Counted from the stretch's first letter, positions 1 through 5,605 are shown. The stretch: DNA of 6,928 nucleotides from Actinomycetes bacterium (GCA_023389545.1 JAEWEI010000325.1:1-6928), one strand, 5' to 3'. Notes: generated by a model from the sequence alone, not told the origin. Made by a program: numbers and translations.

Positions 1-281
1 GCACGGCCCGCCGCCGCCAGCCCGAGCGCGAGGGACAGCACCGCGACGGGCGCGGCGACGATGACGCCGGCGTGCCAGGTGGGGCGGGTGCGCGGCCGCA
101 GCGTGACGGTGCCCGCGACCACGCCCAGCAGCGGCGGGACGACCAGGAACGCCCAGGACGCGCCGGCGCTGCCCTCGCTCATCCCGCCCGAGAGCAGCAC
201 GCCCACGAGCAGCAGCGCCCCGCCGTAGCCCACCACGCTGAGCAGCCACGGCCGCAGCCACGTCCTCATCACTTGCCTCAT
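1..281 (-). CDS. Multi-pass membrane protein, N-terminal part only
   Basis: An open frame of 93 codons from an ATG at 281 that runs off the left edge. The peptide starts MRQVMRTWLRPWLLSVVGYG and contains three hydrophobic segments, about residues 12-32, 43-59 and 71-90, joined by short loops, the second of which is basic (LRPRTRPTWH). An alternative in-frame ATG at 269, with its own AGG six bases upstream, is equally possible; GAGGG five bases before 281 slightly favours the longer form. The ribosome site overlaps the stop codon of the preceding gene and the gap is 8 nt, so the two are probably co-transcribed and coupled. No family is recognised. It may be a membrane partner of the large prepilin-like protein, which is inference from adjacency only. 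Confidence 0.65.
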   Translation of the reverse strand, partial: MRQVMRTWLRPWLLSVVGYGGALLLVGVLLSGGMSEGSAGASWAFLVVPPLLGVVAGTVTLRPRTRPTWHAGVIVAAPVAVLSLALGLAAAGR

Positions 282-289
282 CCCGTCCC

Positions 290-1747
290 TCACTTGCACT
301 TCGCGTCGTCGATCAGCGCCCGGGTCCCGTCGGCGCCGGGGGCCCCGAGGAACTTCGCTCCGGTGTTGGTCGCCGTCGCCTCCTCGGCGCTGACGTTGAA
401 GCCGAACTCCCAGCCCTTCTTCACCGCCATGCCGAACTCCCAGGAGTCCTTGACGTTGTGGTACGTCAGCTCGCTGGTCTTCGCCTGCTCGTACATGAGC
501 TGCAGGAACGGGTCGTCGGACGGCTGGTCCGGGAGCATCGCGCCGAGCGGCAGCGTCAAGGCCGTGCCCGCGCCGGTGCGCTCCGACATCCACTGGGACA
601 CGAGCTCGCGGTTGCTGTCGTCGACGGTCAGCGAGGTGGTGGTGACGACCGAGTTGGTCTCCTTCTCCCCGGCGCCGCCGCTCACGCTCTTGAAGGTGTT
701 GTTGCCGATGGAACCGCCGCCGCCGTACTCGTACGCGCTCTTGAACGAGAGCTTCACGAGCTTGCCGTCCGCGTCGTACGTGGTGGTGAAGGCGCCGTCG
801 ACCTTCCCCTCACCGGTGAGGTGCCCCAGGATCATGTCGGCGCCCGCCGTGCCCGAGCCCGAGACCTCATAGGTGTAGCTCCGCTCGCCCGTGTCGTGGT
901 TGTTCATCACGATCACGCTGCCCGACGCCTTGGTCGAGAGGTTGAACCCCAGCTTGGGGTCGAGGAGCTTCTCCTCCCCGTCCGACCCGACGGTCCCCGT
1001 GCCCAGCCGCGTGCCGGCGCTCGCCTTGAGCGCCGCCTCGAGGCCGATCTTCGAGTACGTGATCTTCGGGTCCTTGGGCGAGTCGATGTACCCGTCGCTG
1101 ATCCACAGCCACAGCGCGACGCCCGCGGCGCCCTCGCCCTGGAGCTGCATCTGCTGGATCTGGTAGTCGTTGAGCTGCTTCTTCATCGACGCCCACTGCT
1201 CGGCGGAGTCGAACTCCCATGTCGAGCCGTACTCGAACTTCAGGTCGCCGCCGATGCTCACGCTCACGCCGGCGTTCTTGCCGTCGCCGAGCTTGCCGAC
1301 GTCGAAGGCCTTGCTGGTGAGGGCGCCGTTCGCGCCGATCGAGCCGCCGTCGGTCAGCGTGGCGCGCACGGTGCCGTCCGAGAACTCCTGCACCACGAAG
1401 CCCGAGTTGTCGCCGATGGAGACGAACCAGATCTTGATCGCCGCGCTGTACGACTCGCTCGACGAGTTGAGCATGCAGACGCCGGGGTGGAAGTCCTCAT
1501 CCGTCGGCCCGTCGGCCACCACCGGCGCGGGGCCGCTGTCGCAGCCGCCGGCGCCGAACCCCGCCGCCGAGGCGAAGCGGCACAGCGCGCCCGTGATCTG
1601 CCCCGGGTACGCCGCGACCCCCGCCACGATGCCCGCGACGAGCAGCACCGCGACGGTCACCATGCCCAGCAGCTCCAGCGAGCCGATGCCCGCCTCCCGC
1701 TGCGCCTTGCGCTCTCGCGCCTCGACGTCCTCGCCCGTCAGTCCCAC
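290..1747 (-). CDS. Large secreted/surface protein with Flp-type prepilin N-terminus, function unknown
   Basis: 485 residues. A charged leader (1-20, rich in Arg/Glu/Lys) ends in Gly20 and is followed by IGSLELLGMVTVAVLLVAGI. This matches the class III prepilin pattern G/xxxxE, with Glu25 at +5, and parallels QGTLEYLGIVIVAAILVVAL of the nearby pilin. Next come a Cys-bearing segment (QITGALCRFASAAG to GAGGC; Cys56, Cys69, plus Cys91) and about 390 residues rich in Gly, Ser, Thr, Lys and Asn with alternating strand-like patterns, interrupted by one Gln-rich helix (about 181-204). Two adjacent WEFG motifs (436-449) precede the end, and Cys484 is the penultimate residue. No enzyme, toxin or adhesin domain is recognised. 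I recall uncharacterised actinobacterial proteins with a similar prepilin-like start and CR segment. It is probably exported and either held by its helix or added to a pilus as a minor or tip subunit. The next gene begins only 8 nt after its TGA. Confidence 0.85.
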   Translation of the reverse strand: MGLTGEDVEARERKAQREAGIGSLELLGMVTVAVLLVAGIVAGVAAYPGQITGALCRFASAAGFGAGGCDSGPAPVVADGPTDEDFHPGVCMLNSSSESYSAAIKIWFVSIGDNSGFVVQEFSDGTVRATLTDGGSIGANGALTSKAFDVGKLGDGKNAGVSVSIGGDLKFEYGSTWEFDSAEQWASMKKQLNDYQIQQMQLQGEGAAGVALWLWISDGYIDSPKDPKITYSKIGLEAALKASAGTRLGTGTVGSDGEEKLLDPKLGFNLSTKASGSVIVMNNHDTGERSYTYEVSGSGTAGADMILGHLTGEGKVDGAFTTTYDADGKLVKLSFKSAYEYGGGGSIGNNTFKSVSGGAGEKETNSVVTTTSLTVDDSNRELVSQWMSERTGAGTALTLPLGAMLPDQPSDDPFLQLMYEQAKTSELTYHNVKDSWEFGMAVKKGWEFGFNVSAEEATATNTGAKFLGAPGADGTRALIDDAKCK

Positions 1748-1753
1748 GTCACG

Positions 1754-1759
1754 CCCCTC
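1754..1759 (-). promoter_or_regulatory. Ribosome-binding site supporting the GTG start at 1747
   Basis: GAGGGG on the minus strand, 6 nt before the GTG at 1747-1745. There is no ATG upstream in this frame, and the first internal Met (residue 29) falls inside the membrane helix, so the GTG start is the sensible one. It places the complete Flp-like leader in the protein. Confidence 0.7.
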
Positions 1760-1780
1760 GGGTCTCGTCCTGCCTGGACG

Positions 1781-1794
1781 CTATCCGCGGATAG
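1781..1794. promoter_or_regulatory. 14-bp perfect palindrome, candidate operator
   Basis: CTATCCGCGGATAG reads the same on both strands. It lies in the gap after the lipoprotein hairpin, 33 nt upstream of the GTG start of the 485-residue protein. On the minus strand its right edge overlaps TAGCGT (1783-1778), a loose TAnnnT -10-like hexamer with no convincing -35. This is where an operator for a separate promoter would be expected. The binding protein is unknown; the LuxR-type regulator upstream is one candidate. Confidence 0.4.
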
Positions 1795-1837
1795 ACGCGC
1801 AGGTCGTGGGCCCGTGGGCCCGTCGCGGACTCAGGTT

Positions 1838-1859
1838 CCTGGGCCCGGTGAGGCCCAGG
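1838..1859 (-). terminator. GC-rich hairpin directly after the lipoprotein gene
   Basis: CCTGGGCC and GGCCCAGG are exact 8-bp inverted repeats around a 6-nt loop, beginning 2 nt after the lipoprotein stop codon. A T-tract is absent, so it is a candidate U-less terminator or mRNA 3' stabiliser. Its position at the start of the widest intergenic gap (114 nt) suggests a transcript boundary between the OmpA/lipoprotein pair and the large prepilin-like gene. Confidence 0.55.
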
Positions 1860-1861
1860 CC

Positions 1862-2479
1862 TCAGTTGCGCTCGACGGGCAGGTCCTCGACGACAGGGAA
1901 GCCGGGCAGCTCGAGGGAGATCGTCGTCGTGCCCGCGTCGAGCGGGGGGAACGTCGCCGAGAGCGGCTGCCCCACCTGGGACATCCGGGCGGGCGACCCC
2001 GAGCATGAGCACAGCGTCTTGTCCGCGTTGACCTGGGAGACGCCCACGAATGGCAGCAGCCGCAGGCCCGCTCCCGCGTCGACGATCGCCACATCGCGGA
2101 TATCGTCCGCGAGCGGCCGCAGCTGGTTGAAGAACGTGAGCGGCAGCGTGGGGCTCGAGTCGTCGACGCCGCGCAGCGTGAACCGCACGAGCGTGCTCGC
2201 CTCGTCCGCCGCGACCTCCGTGAGCTCGACCTCGGCGGGGATGCTGCGAGGACCGTCGACCAGCGCCCCGGTGACAGTGGCCAGCACCGAGGATGTGCCG
2301 ATGTCCCCCTCCAGCACGGCCCGCTCGACCTCCTCGACGGTCCACTCGTCGCTGGCCTGCGTCGCGACGGCCTCGGTGGGCGCGGGCTTCGGCGACGGGT
2401 CGTCGGACGAGCACGCGGCGAGCATCGCGGACAGCGCCAGGGCGGCCACGGCCACCCGGGCGCGGTTGTGGGTGGTCAT
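1862..2479 (-). CDS. Predicted lipoprotein coupled to the OmpA-family gene
   Basis: 205 residues. The N-terminus is a lipoprotein signal: basic start, hydrophobic 8-20, and lipobox LAAC with Cys23 as the lipidation site, followed by a Ser/Asp/Pro-rich spacer (24-45). The mature body is about 160 residues and beta-rich; it contains a CSC pair (Cys157, Cys159) and the C-terminal run ATFPPL, TTTISLELPGF, EDLPVE. I recall similar 'cLCS ... atFPap ... dvPi' patterns in uncharacterised actinobacterial surface proteins, but cannot name a family. The start codon overlaps the OmpA stop by 4 nt, so equal, coupled synthesis is likely. The two proteins may act together at the membrane-wall interface, with this one held in the membrane and its partner bound to peptidoglycan. 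A GC-rich hairpin follows the stop almost immediately. Confidence 0.8.
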   Translation of the reverse strand: MTTHNRARVAVAALALSAMLAACSSDDPSPKPAPTEAVATQASDEWTVEEVERAVLEGDIGTSSVLATVTGALVDGPRSIPAEVELTEVAADEASTLVRFTLRGVDDSSPTLPLTFFNQLRPLADDIRDVAIVDAGAGLRLLPFVGVSQVNADKTLCSCSGSPARMSQVGQPLSATFPPLDAGTTTISLELPGFPVVEDLPVERN

Positions 2480-3573
2480 GAGTCCCCCTGCACGGAGTAG
2501 ACGACTGTGACGCGGCGGTTGGCCTGCTTGCCCTCGTCGGTCGCGTTGGACGCGACCGGCTCAGCCTCGCCCCGGCCCACGGCCGTGAACGTCACGGCGG
2601 AGCCGCTGGCGGGCTGGAGCACGCCCAGCACAGCGCCGGCGCGCTGCTCCGAGAGCGTCTGGTTGAACGAGTCGGAGCCGTCCGAGTCGGTGTGGCCCGT
2701 CACGACCACCTCGCCGGCGCCACGTGCCTGGATGTCGGCGGCCACAGTGGCCAGGACCTGCTGCGCCTCGGCGGACAGGTCGGCCGAGCCGCTGGCGAAC
2801 AGGACGTTCGCGTCGAGGGTCACAGCGACCTGCTCGGCGGTCTCCTCCATCGCCGCAGTCCCGGCGACGTCGCTGGTGCGGCGGGTCAGGGTGTACAGCC
2901 ACGCCGAGGGGTCCGCCCCAGCCAGCTCCGCTCCGCTGGGCGTCTGCGGCCACCCGTCGCCCAACCGGGGCGCCGGGTCGCTGCTCACGGGCGTCAGGGC
3001 GCCGTCCTCGACGGGCACGTCGCCCACGGCGGTCCCCCACGCCATGACCACCTGCACGGTCTCGACGCCCGGCGGCAGCTCGGGGAACACGGCCCAGCCG
3101 ACGCGCAGCGCGCCGGCCTCCCCGGCGAGCTTCGTGACGTCGGACGCGAAGGTGGTCGTCGCGTCGGCGAGCGGCCGATACGCGGTGAGGCCGACGGGGT
3201 CGATCAGCGCCACGTCGACAGCGCGGTTCATCTGGTACGGGTGCGAGGAGTTCGGGAACGCCCACGTCGGGCTGATCTTCTCCGCGCCCTGGCCGCCGGC
3301 CATGCCCAGCGAGTAGTACAGGACCGTCCCGCCGTCGATCCGGCGCACGCCATGCACAGCGCCCCGGATCTCGGGGTTGGTGTCGATCTGGAAGCCACGG
3401 TAGGCGAACGTGCCGTGCACCGGCAGGTCCTGCCCGTCGATGCTCACCCCGCCGGGCGGCAGCGCCCGGTCGTCGCCGGGAGCGGCGGTGGCCGTCGCGC
3501 CGCCGAGCAGCACGGAGGCGGCGGCCAAGGTCGCGAGCGCGCGGGCGGCGCGCGCTGGTCGTCGGGGGCTCAT
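2476..3573 (-). CDS. Secreted OmpA-family peptidoglycan-binding protein
   Basis: 365 residues. A Sec signal peptide (Arg-rich start, hydrophobic 11-28) has an Ala-x-Ala site near residue 30 (TATA/APGDD). Residues about 45-192 form a beta-rich domain unlike the usual OmpA barrel; its second half resembles the lipoprotein encoded next (see findings). Residues about 252-360 are a C-terminal OmpA-like domain: NVLFASGSADLS, then GHTDSDGSDSFNQTLSEQRA, and finally NRRVTVVYSV. Asp296 and Arg311 match the residues that hold diaminopimelate in peptidoglycan in this family, so wall binding is predicted. In a monoderm the role would be wall anchoring rather than outer-membrane attachment, and the position after the pilin genes suggests it helps tether the pilus machinery. 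The ATG at 3573 has GAGGT about 8 nt upstream. Its TGA overlaps the lipoprotein ATG (ATGA). Confidence 0.88.
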   Translation of the reverse strand: MSPRRPARAARALATLAAASVLLGGATATAAPGDDRALPPGGVSIDGQDLPVHGTFAYRGFQIDTNPEIRGAVHGVRRIDGGTVLYYSLGMAGGQGAEKISPTWAFPNSSHPYQMNRAVDVALIDPVGLTAYRPLADATTTFASDVTKLAGEAGALRVGWAVFPELPPGVETVQVVMAWGTAVGDVPVEDGALTPVSSDPAPRLGDGWPQTPSGAELAGADPSAWLYTLTRRTSDVAGTAAMEETAEQVAVTLDANVLFASGSADLSAEAQQVLATVAADIQARGAGEVVVTGHTDSDGSDSFNQTLSEQRAGAVLGVLQPASGSAVTFTAVGRGEAEPVASNATDEGKQANRRVTVVYSVQGDS

Positions 3574-3648
3574 GCGGCGGACCTCATCGTGCGGCCTTTC
3601 GTCGGGGCGTGCGGTGGTGCGGTGCTGCGGGGCGGGCGCTGACCTGCG

Positions 3649-4368
3649 TCAACGGACCAGGTGCGGTTCGAGCGCGCCCGTCAGCCAGGACCGTACGGGA
3701 CCTTCGAGCGCGGCGCGCGGCCGCGTCCACCCGCTGTCGTAGCCCGGGCACGTGAAGCGGTACTCGGTCTCGATGATCGGCACGGGCTCGGGCTCCTCCT
3801 CCGGCTCGTCGGGCGCGTCCGGATCGGGGGTCGTGTCGGGGTCGGCAGGCTCGGGCTCGGGAACCGGCTCGTAGCCCACCACCACGTCGCGCGAGTCCCC
3901 CGCGCAGCGCGCCAGCGCCACCCCCAGCGACGCCGTCGCGTCCCGCTCGGCGCGCTGCCCGTCGGGCATCTGCTCGCGCAGCCGGGTGCGCACCTCGACC
4001 TCGTCGCGCCACGGGTCCTGCGCGTACCCCGCGAGCTCCGCGCCGTTGCGGCCGGCGTAGTCGGCGGCCTGTGTGTGCCCGCGCGCAGGACCGAGCAGGG
4101 CGCCGTAGGTCGTGAGGCCGAGCACCACGTCGCCGACGTGGTCGAGCGCGACCCGGCGCACCTCCTGCGCGCCGGCCAGCGCCGCCGCGTCGGCGGACGT
4201 CTGCGTCCGGCCAGCCTGCTCGGTGCCCTGCAGCAAGGGGAGCACTGCCACGAACAGCAGCGCGACCACGCCGACGGAGACCACCACGAGCACCGCGCTC
4301 GTCGCGAGCCCGTCATCGCCCCGGCCGCGCACACGAGAGCGCATGCTCTGGGCCAGCCGCCGCGTCAT
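3649..4368 (-). CDS. TadE/G-like pilus-assembly protein (pseudopilin-like, secreted)
   Basis: 239 residues. After a short basic N-terminus comes GRGDDGLATSAVLVVVSVGV, running into one membrane segment (about 21-45) and then TSADAAALAGAQEV (57-70), the hallmark of the Tad (TadE/G-like) N-terminal domain. The remaining part is predicted to be outside the membrane. It includes an acidic Pro/Glu/Asp-rich linker (about 158-190), two cysteines (155 and 207) on either side of that linker, and a short C-terminal domain. TadE/TadG-type proteins are minor pseudopilins or anchoring components of Flp pili. The ATG at 4368 was chosen because GGGGGAG and GGAGAGG lie just upstream; an in-frame ATG at 4398 lacks a ribosome site. 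The gene lies about 100 nt after the pilin, behind a strong hairpin, and 75 nt before the OmpA gene. The linker and C-terminal half are not recognised. Confidence 0.8.
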   Translation of the reverse strand: MTRRLAQSMRSRVRGRGDDGLATSAVLVVVSVGVVALLFVAVLPLLQGTEQAGRTQTSADAAALAGAQEVRRVALDHVGDVVLGLTTYGALLGPARGHTQAADYAGRNGAELAGYAQDPWRDEVEVRTRLREQMPDGQRAERDATASLGVALARCAGDSRDVVVGYEPVPEPEPADPDTTPDPDAPDEPEEEPEPVPIIETEYRFTCPGYDSGWTRPRAALEGPVRSWLTGALEPHLVR

Positions 4369-4406
4369 CGTCTCCCCCGCCTCTCCGTGGCCGGACATGC
4401 CGCGAC

Positions 4407-4440
4407 GGCGGCGCGGTGGCCCCTCCGCCACCGCACCGCC
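4407..4440 (-). terminator. Very stable 14-bp hairpin after the pilin gene (attenuator/terminator candidate)
   Basis: The inner arms GCGGTGGC and GCCACCGC pair perfectly around a 6-nt loop. The stem continues outward through one G-U pair to five further G-C pairs, for 14 pairs in total. It starts 29 nt after the pilin stop and ends 38 nt before the next gene. No T-run follows, so it is not a textbook intrinsic terminator. Such a structure after a structural-subunit gene commonly gives partial termination or protects the 3' end, letting the pilin be made in excess over the assembly genes; that role is inferred here. Confidence 0.6.
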
Positions 4441-4469
4441 GTGCCGCTGTGCTGCTGTGCTCGCGTTGA

Positions 4470-4670
4470 TCAGCCCGCGCTGCCGATCTCGTCGAGCTTC
4501 GCGCTGATCTTCGAGCCGAGGTCGAAGCTGTTGAACGCGCCCACCAGCGCGACCACGAGGATCGCGGCGACGATCACGATGCCCAGGTACTCCAACGTGC
4601 CCTGGCCCAGCTCCCGCTGCTCCATTGCCTTCTGCAGGCGGATCTTCGTGGCGACGAACATGCGAGTCAT
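4470..4670 (-). CDS. flp: Flp-family type IVb pilin
   Basis: A 66-residue prepilin, the predicted major subunit of an Flp/Tad pilus. The N-terminus is a basic leader (MTRMFVATKIRLQKAMEQRELG) ending in Gly22. The mature protein would begin QGTLEYLGIVIVAAILVVAL, giving the class III prepilin-peptidase pattern G/xxxxE-Y with Glu27 at +5 and Tyr28 at +6 of the mature chain. One hydrophobic helix (about 29-46) and a short polar tail (SKISAKLDEIGSAG) complete it; the mature length of 44 residues is typical for Flp pilins. GGGGAG sits 7 nt before the ATG; the downstream in-frame ATG at codon 4 is a weaker alternative. It is flanked by intergenic hairpins on both sides and followed by a TadE/G-like gene. 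The peptidase and ATPase expected for this system are not in the window. Confidence 0.93.
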   Translation of the reverse strand: MTRMFVATKIRLQKAMEQRELGQGTLEYLGIVIVAAILVVALVGAFNSFDLGSKISAKLDEIGSAG

Positions 4671-4691
4671 AGTGGTGCTCCCCGTCCTGAG

Positions 4692-4714
4692 CGCCGACCG
4701 TGAGCCGGTCGGCG
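4692..4714 (-). promoter_or_regulatory. Perfect 9-bp hairpin in the pilin leader
   Basis: On the transcribed strand CGCCGACCG and CGGTCGGCG are exact inverted repeats around a 5-nt loop. The stem lies in the 92-nt spacer between the response-regulator stop and the pilin start, ending 21 nt before the pilin ATG and 8 nt upstream of its GGGGAG ribosome site, so it need not block ribosomes. There is no T-tract after it, so a canonical intrinsic terminator is not supported. It could be a U-less terminator closing the two-component operon, or a 5' stabilising element of the pilin message. Confidence 0.6.
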
Positions 4715-4762
4715 GAGTCTGCTGCCCGGAGCCGCACTGGCCCCTCGTTGACGCTTCTCACG

Positions 4763-5605
4763 CTAGGCGCGACCTGCTGGCGAGCGCCGGGTCCACGGGC
4801 CCAACTCCGGGCCCATTCCCGCAGGTCCCGTGCCCAGGTCGGGGGTCCCGCCGAGCCACACCGAGACGGCCTCGGCCCGGGTCCGCACGCCCAGCTTGGC
4901 GAAGATGTGGTTGATGTGGTTCTTGACCGTCTTCTCCGACAGGAAGCACTCGGCGGCGATCTCCGGGTTGGTGCGCCCGGCAGCGACCAGCTCCATGACC
5001 TCCTGTTGGCGCGCCGACAGGCCCACGTCCGGGCGGATGGGGGCTGCGGGCGCGGGCGGCGCCGCGAACATGCCGCGGACGGCGCCGGCGGCGGTCTCGG
5101 AGAGCAGGAACGCGCCCTCGGCCACGGCCAGCACGGCGCGCTCGAGCTCATGGGGCTGGAACTGCCCGTGCACCAGGTACCCGTTGGCCCCGGCCTCGAT
5201 CGCGCCGCGCACCACCTCGGGGGCGTCGGAGTACGTGAGCATGAGCACCTTGGACCACTGGCGCACCTCTGCGGCCACCTGCACGCCGTCGCGGCGGGGC
5301 ATGCGCACGTCGAGCAGCACCACATCGGGCAGCGTCGCGCGCACCACCCGCACGGCCTCCTCGCCGTCCGCCGCCTCGCCCACCACCCGCAGGTGGTCGG
5401 AGGCGCCGATGAGGCTGCACAGGCCCATCCGGATCACCGAGTTGTCATCGACCACCACCACGGTGACCTGGCGCAGCGCCGCGTGATCGGCCGGGACCCC
5501 GGCCAGCACCGCCGCGTGCTGGGCGAGGTGGGGGCTCTGGGCCACGTGAGAGCTCTGGGCCGCGTGAGGGCTCTGGGCCACGTGGGGGCTCTCAGGGTGT
5601 GGCAT
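4763..5605 (-). CDS. LuxR/NarL-family response regulator (receiver + HTH), partner of the adjacent kinase
   Basis: A 280-residue DNA-binding response regulator. Residues 1-45 are an unusual extension containing four SPHVAQ-like hexapeptides (6-29). The receiver domain spans about 47-165, with the acidic pair Asp53/Asp54 in VVVVDDNS, phosphoacceptor Asp99 in LLDVRMP and Thr124 in MLTYSD. The position that is normally the conserved Lys (the GYLLK pattern) is His146 (GYLVHG). A Pro/Ala linker (182-192) leads to a LuxR-type helix-turn-helix, about 195-252, with the typical LSARQQEVMELVAAG, SEKTVKNHINHIFAKLGV and A-EAV segments. A Gly/Pro-rich tail of about 28 residues follows. The start is well supported: a near-consensus GAGGAGGA lies 5 nt upstream of the ATG, inside the end of the kinase gene. 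It stops with TAG, unlike the TGA used by the other complete genes. It probably regulates the pilus/surface genes downstream; that is inferred from position only. Confidence 0.93.
   Translation of the reverse strand: MPHPESPHVAQSPHAAQSSHVAQSPHLAQHAAVLAGVPADHAALRQVTVVVVDDNSVIRMGLCSLIGASDHLRVVGEAADGEEAVRVVRATLPDVVLLDVRMPRRDGVQVAAEVRQWSKVLMLTYSDAPEVVRGAIEAGANGYLVHGQFQPHELERAVLAVAEGAFLLSETAAGAVRGMFAAPPAPAAPIRPDVGLSARQQEVMELVAAGRTNPEIAAECFLSEKTVKNHINHIFAKLGVRTRAEAVSVWLGGTPDLGTGPAGMGPELGPWTRRSPAGRA
5519..5590 (-). repeat. In-frame 18-bp tandem repeat, four copies (SPHVAQ hexapeptides)
   Basis: Four consecutive 18-bp units encode SPHVAQ, SPHAAQ, SSHVAQ and SPHLAQ, residues 6-29 of the response regulator. 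The three units covering 5534-5587 are nearly identical in DNA; the fourth, most distal copy (5519-5533 side) has diverged. Two units carry the palindrome CACGTG and one has CGCGTG in its place. The array starts just after the kinase stop codon, so only the regulator is affected by copy-number change, and any gain or loss of a unit keeps the frame. Confidence 0.9.

Noticed and set aside
1807..1821. Tandem GTGGGCCC units between the lipoprotein and the large protein
   Set aside because: Two short GC-only copies with a 2-nt spacing are too little to call a repeat element or an operator.
458..2008. Long plus-strand open frames at 458-2008 and 1170-2510
   Set aside because: They lie opposite the large prepilin-like and lipoprotein genes. 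Their products are Arg/Ala/His- or Ser/Pro-rich with no domain, as expected for antisense frames in GC-rich DNA.
2507..3642. Plus-strand open frames over the OmpA gene
   Set aside because: The minus-strand gene has a signal peptide, a clear OmpA domain and a ribosome site; the opposite frames have compositionally biased products and no motif.
3649..4398. Longer TadE/G-like start at the ATG at 4398
   Set aside because: It has no ribosome-binding sequence and its first bases approach the hairpin; the ATG at 4368 has purine-rich sites just upstream.
4797..4814. GGGCCC repeated with a 6-nt spacer at the end of the response-regulator gene
   Set aside because: A 6-bp hairpin inside coding sequence of this GC content is expected by chance, and no T-tract follows.
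3649..5325. A 558-codon minus-strand open frame running from inside the response regulator to the end of the TadE/G-like gene
   Set aside because: Only the part from 4368 onward is coding. The upstream stretch is an out-of-frame reading of the response regulator, the pilin and spacers, giving Arg/Pro/Ser-rich nonsense.
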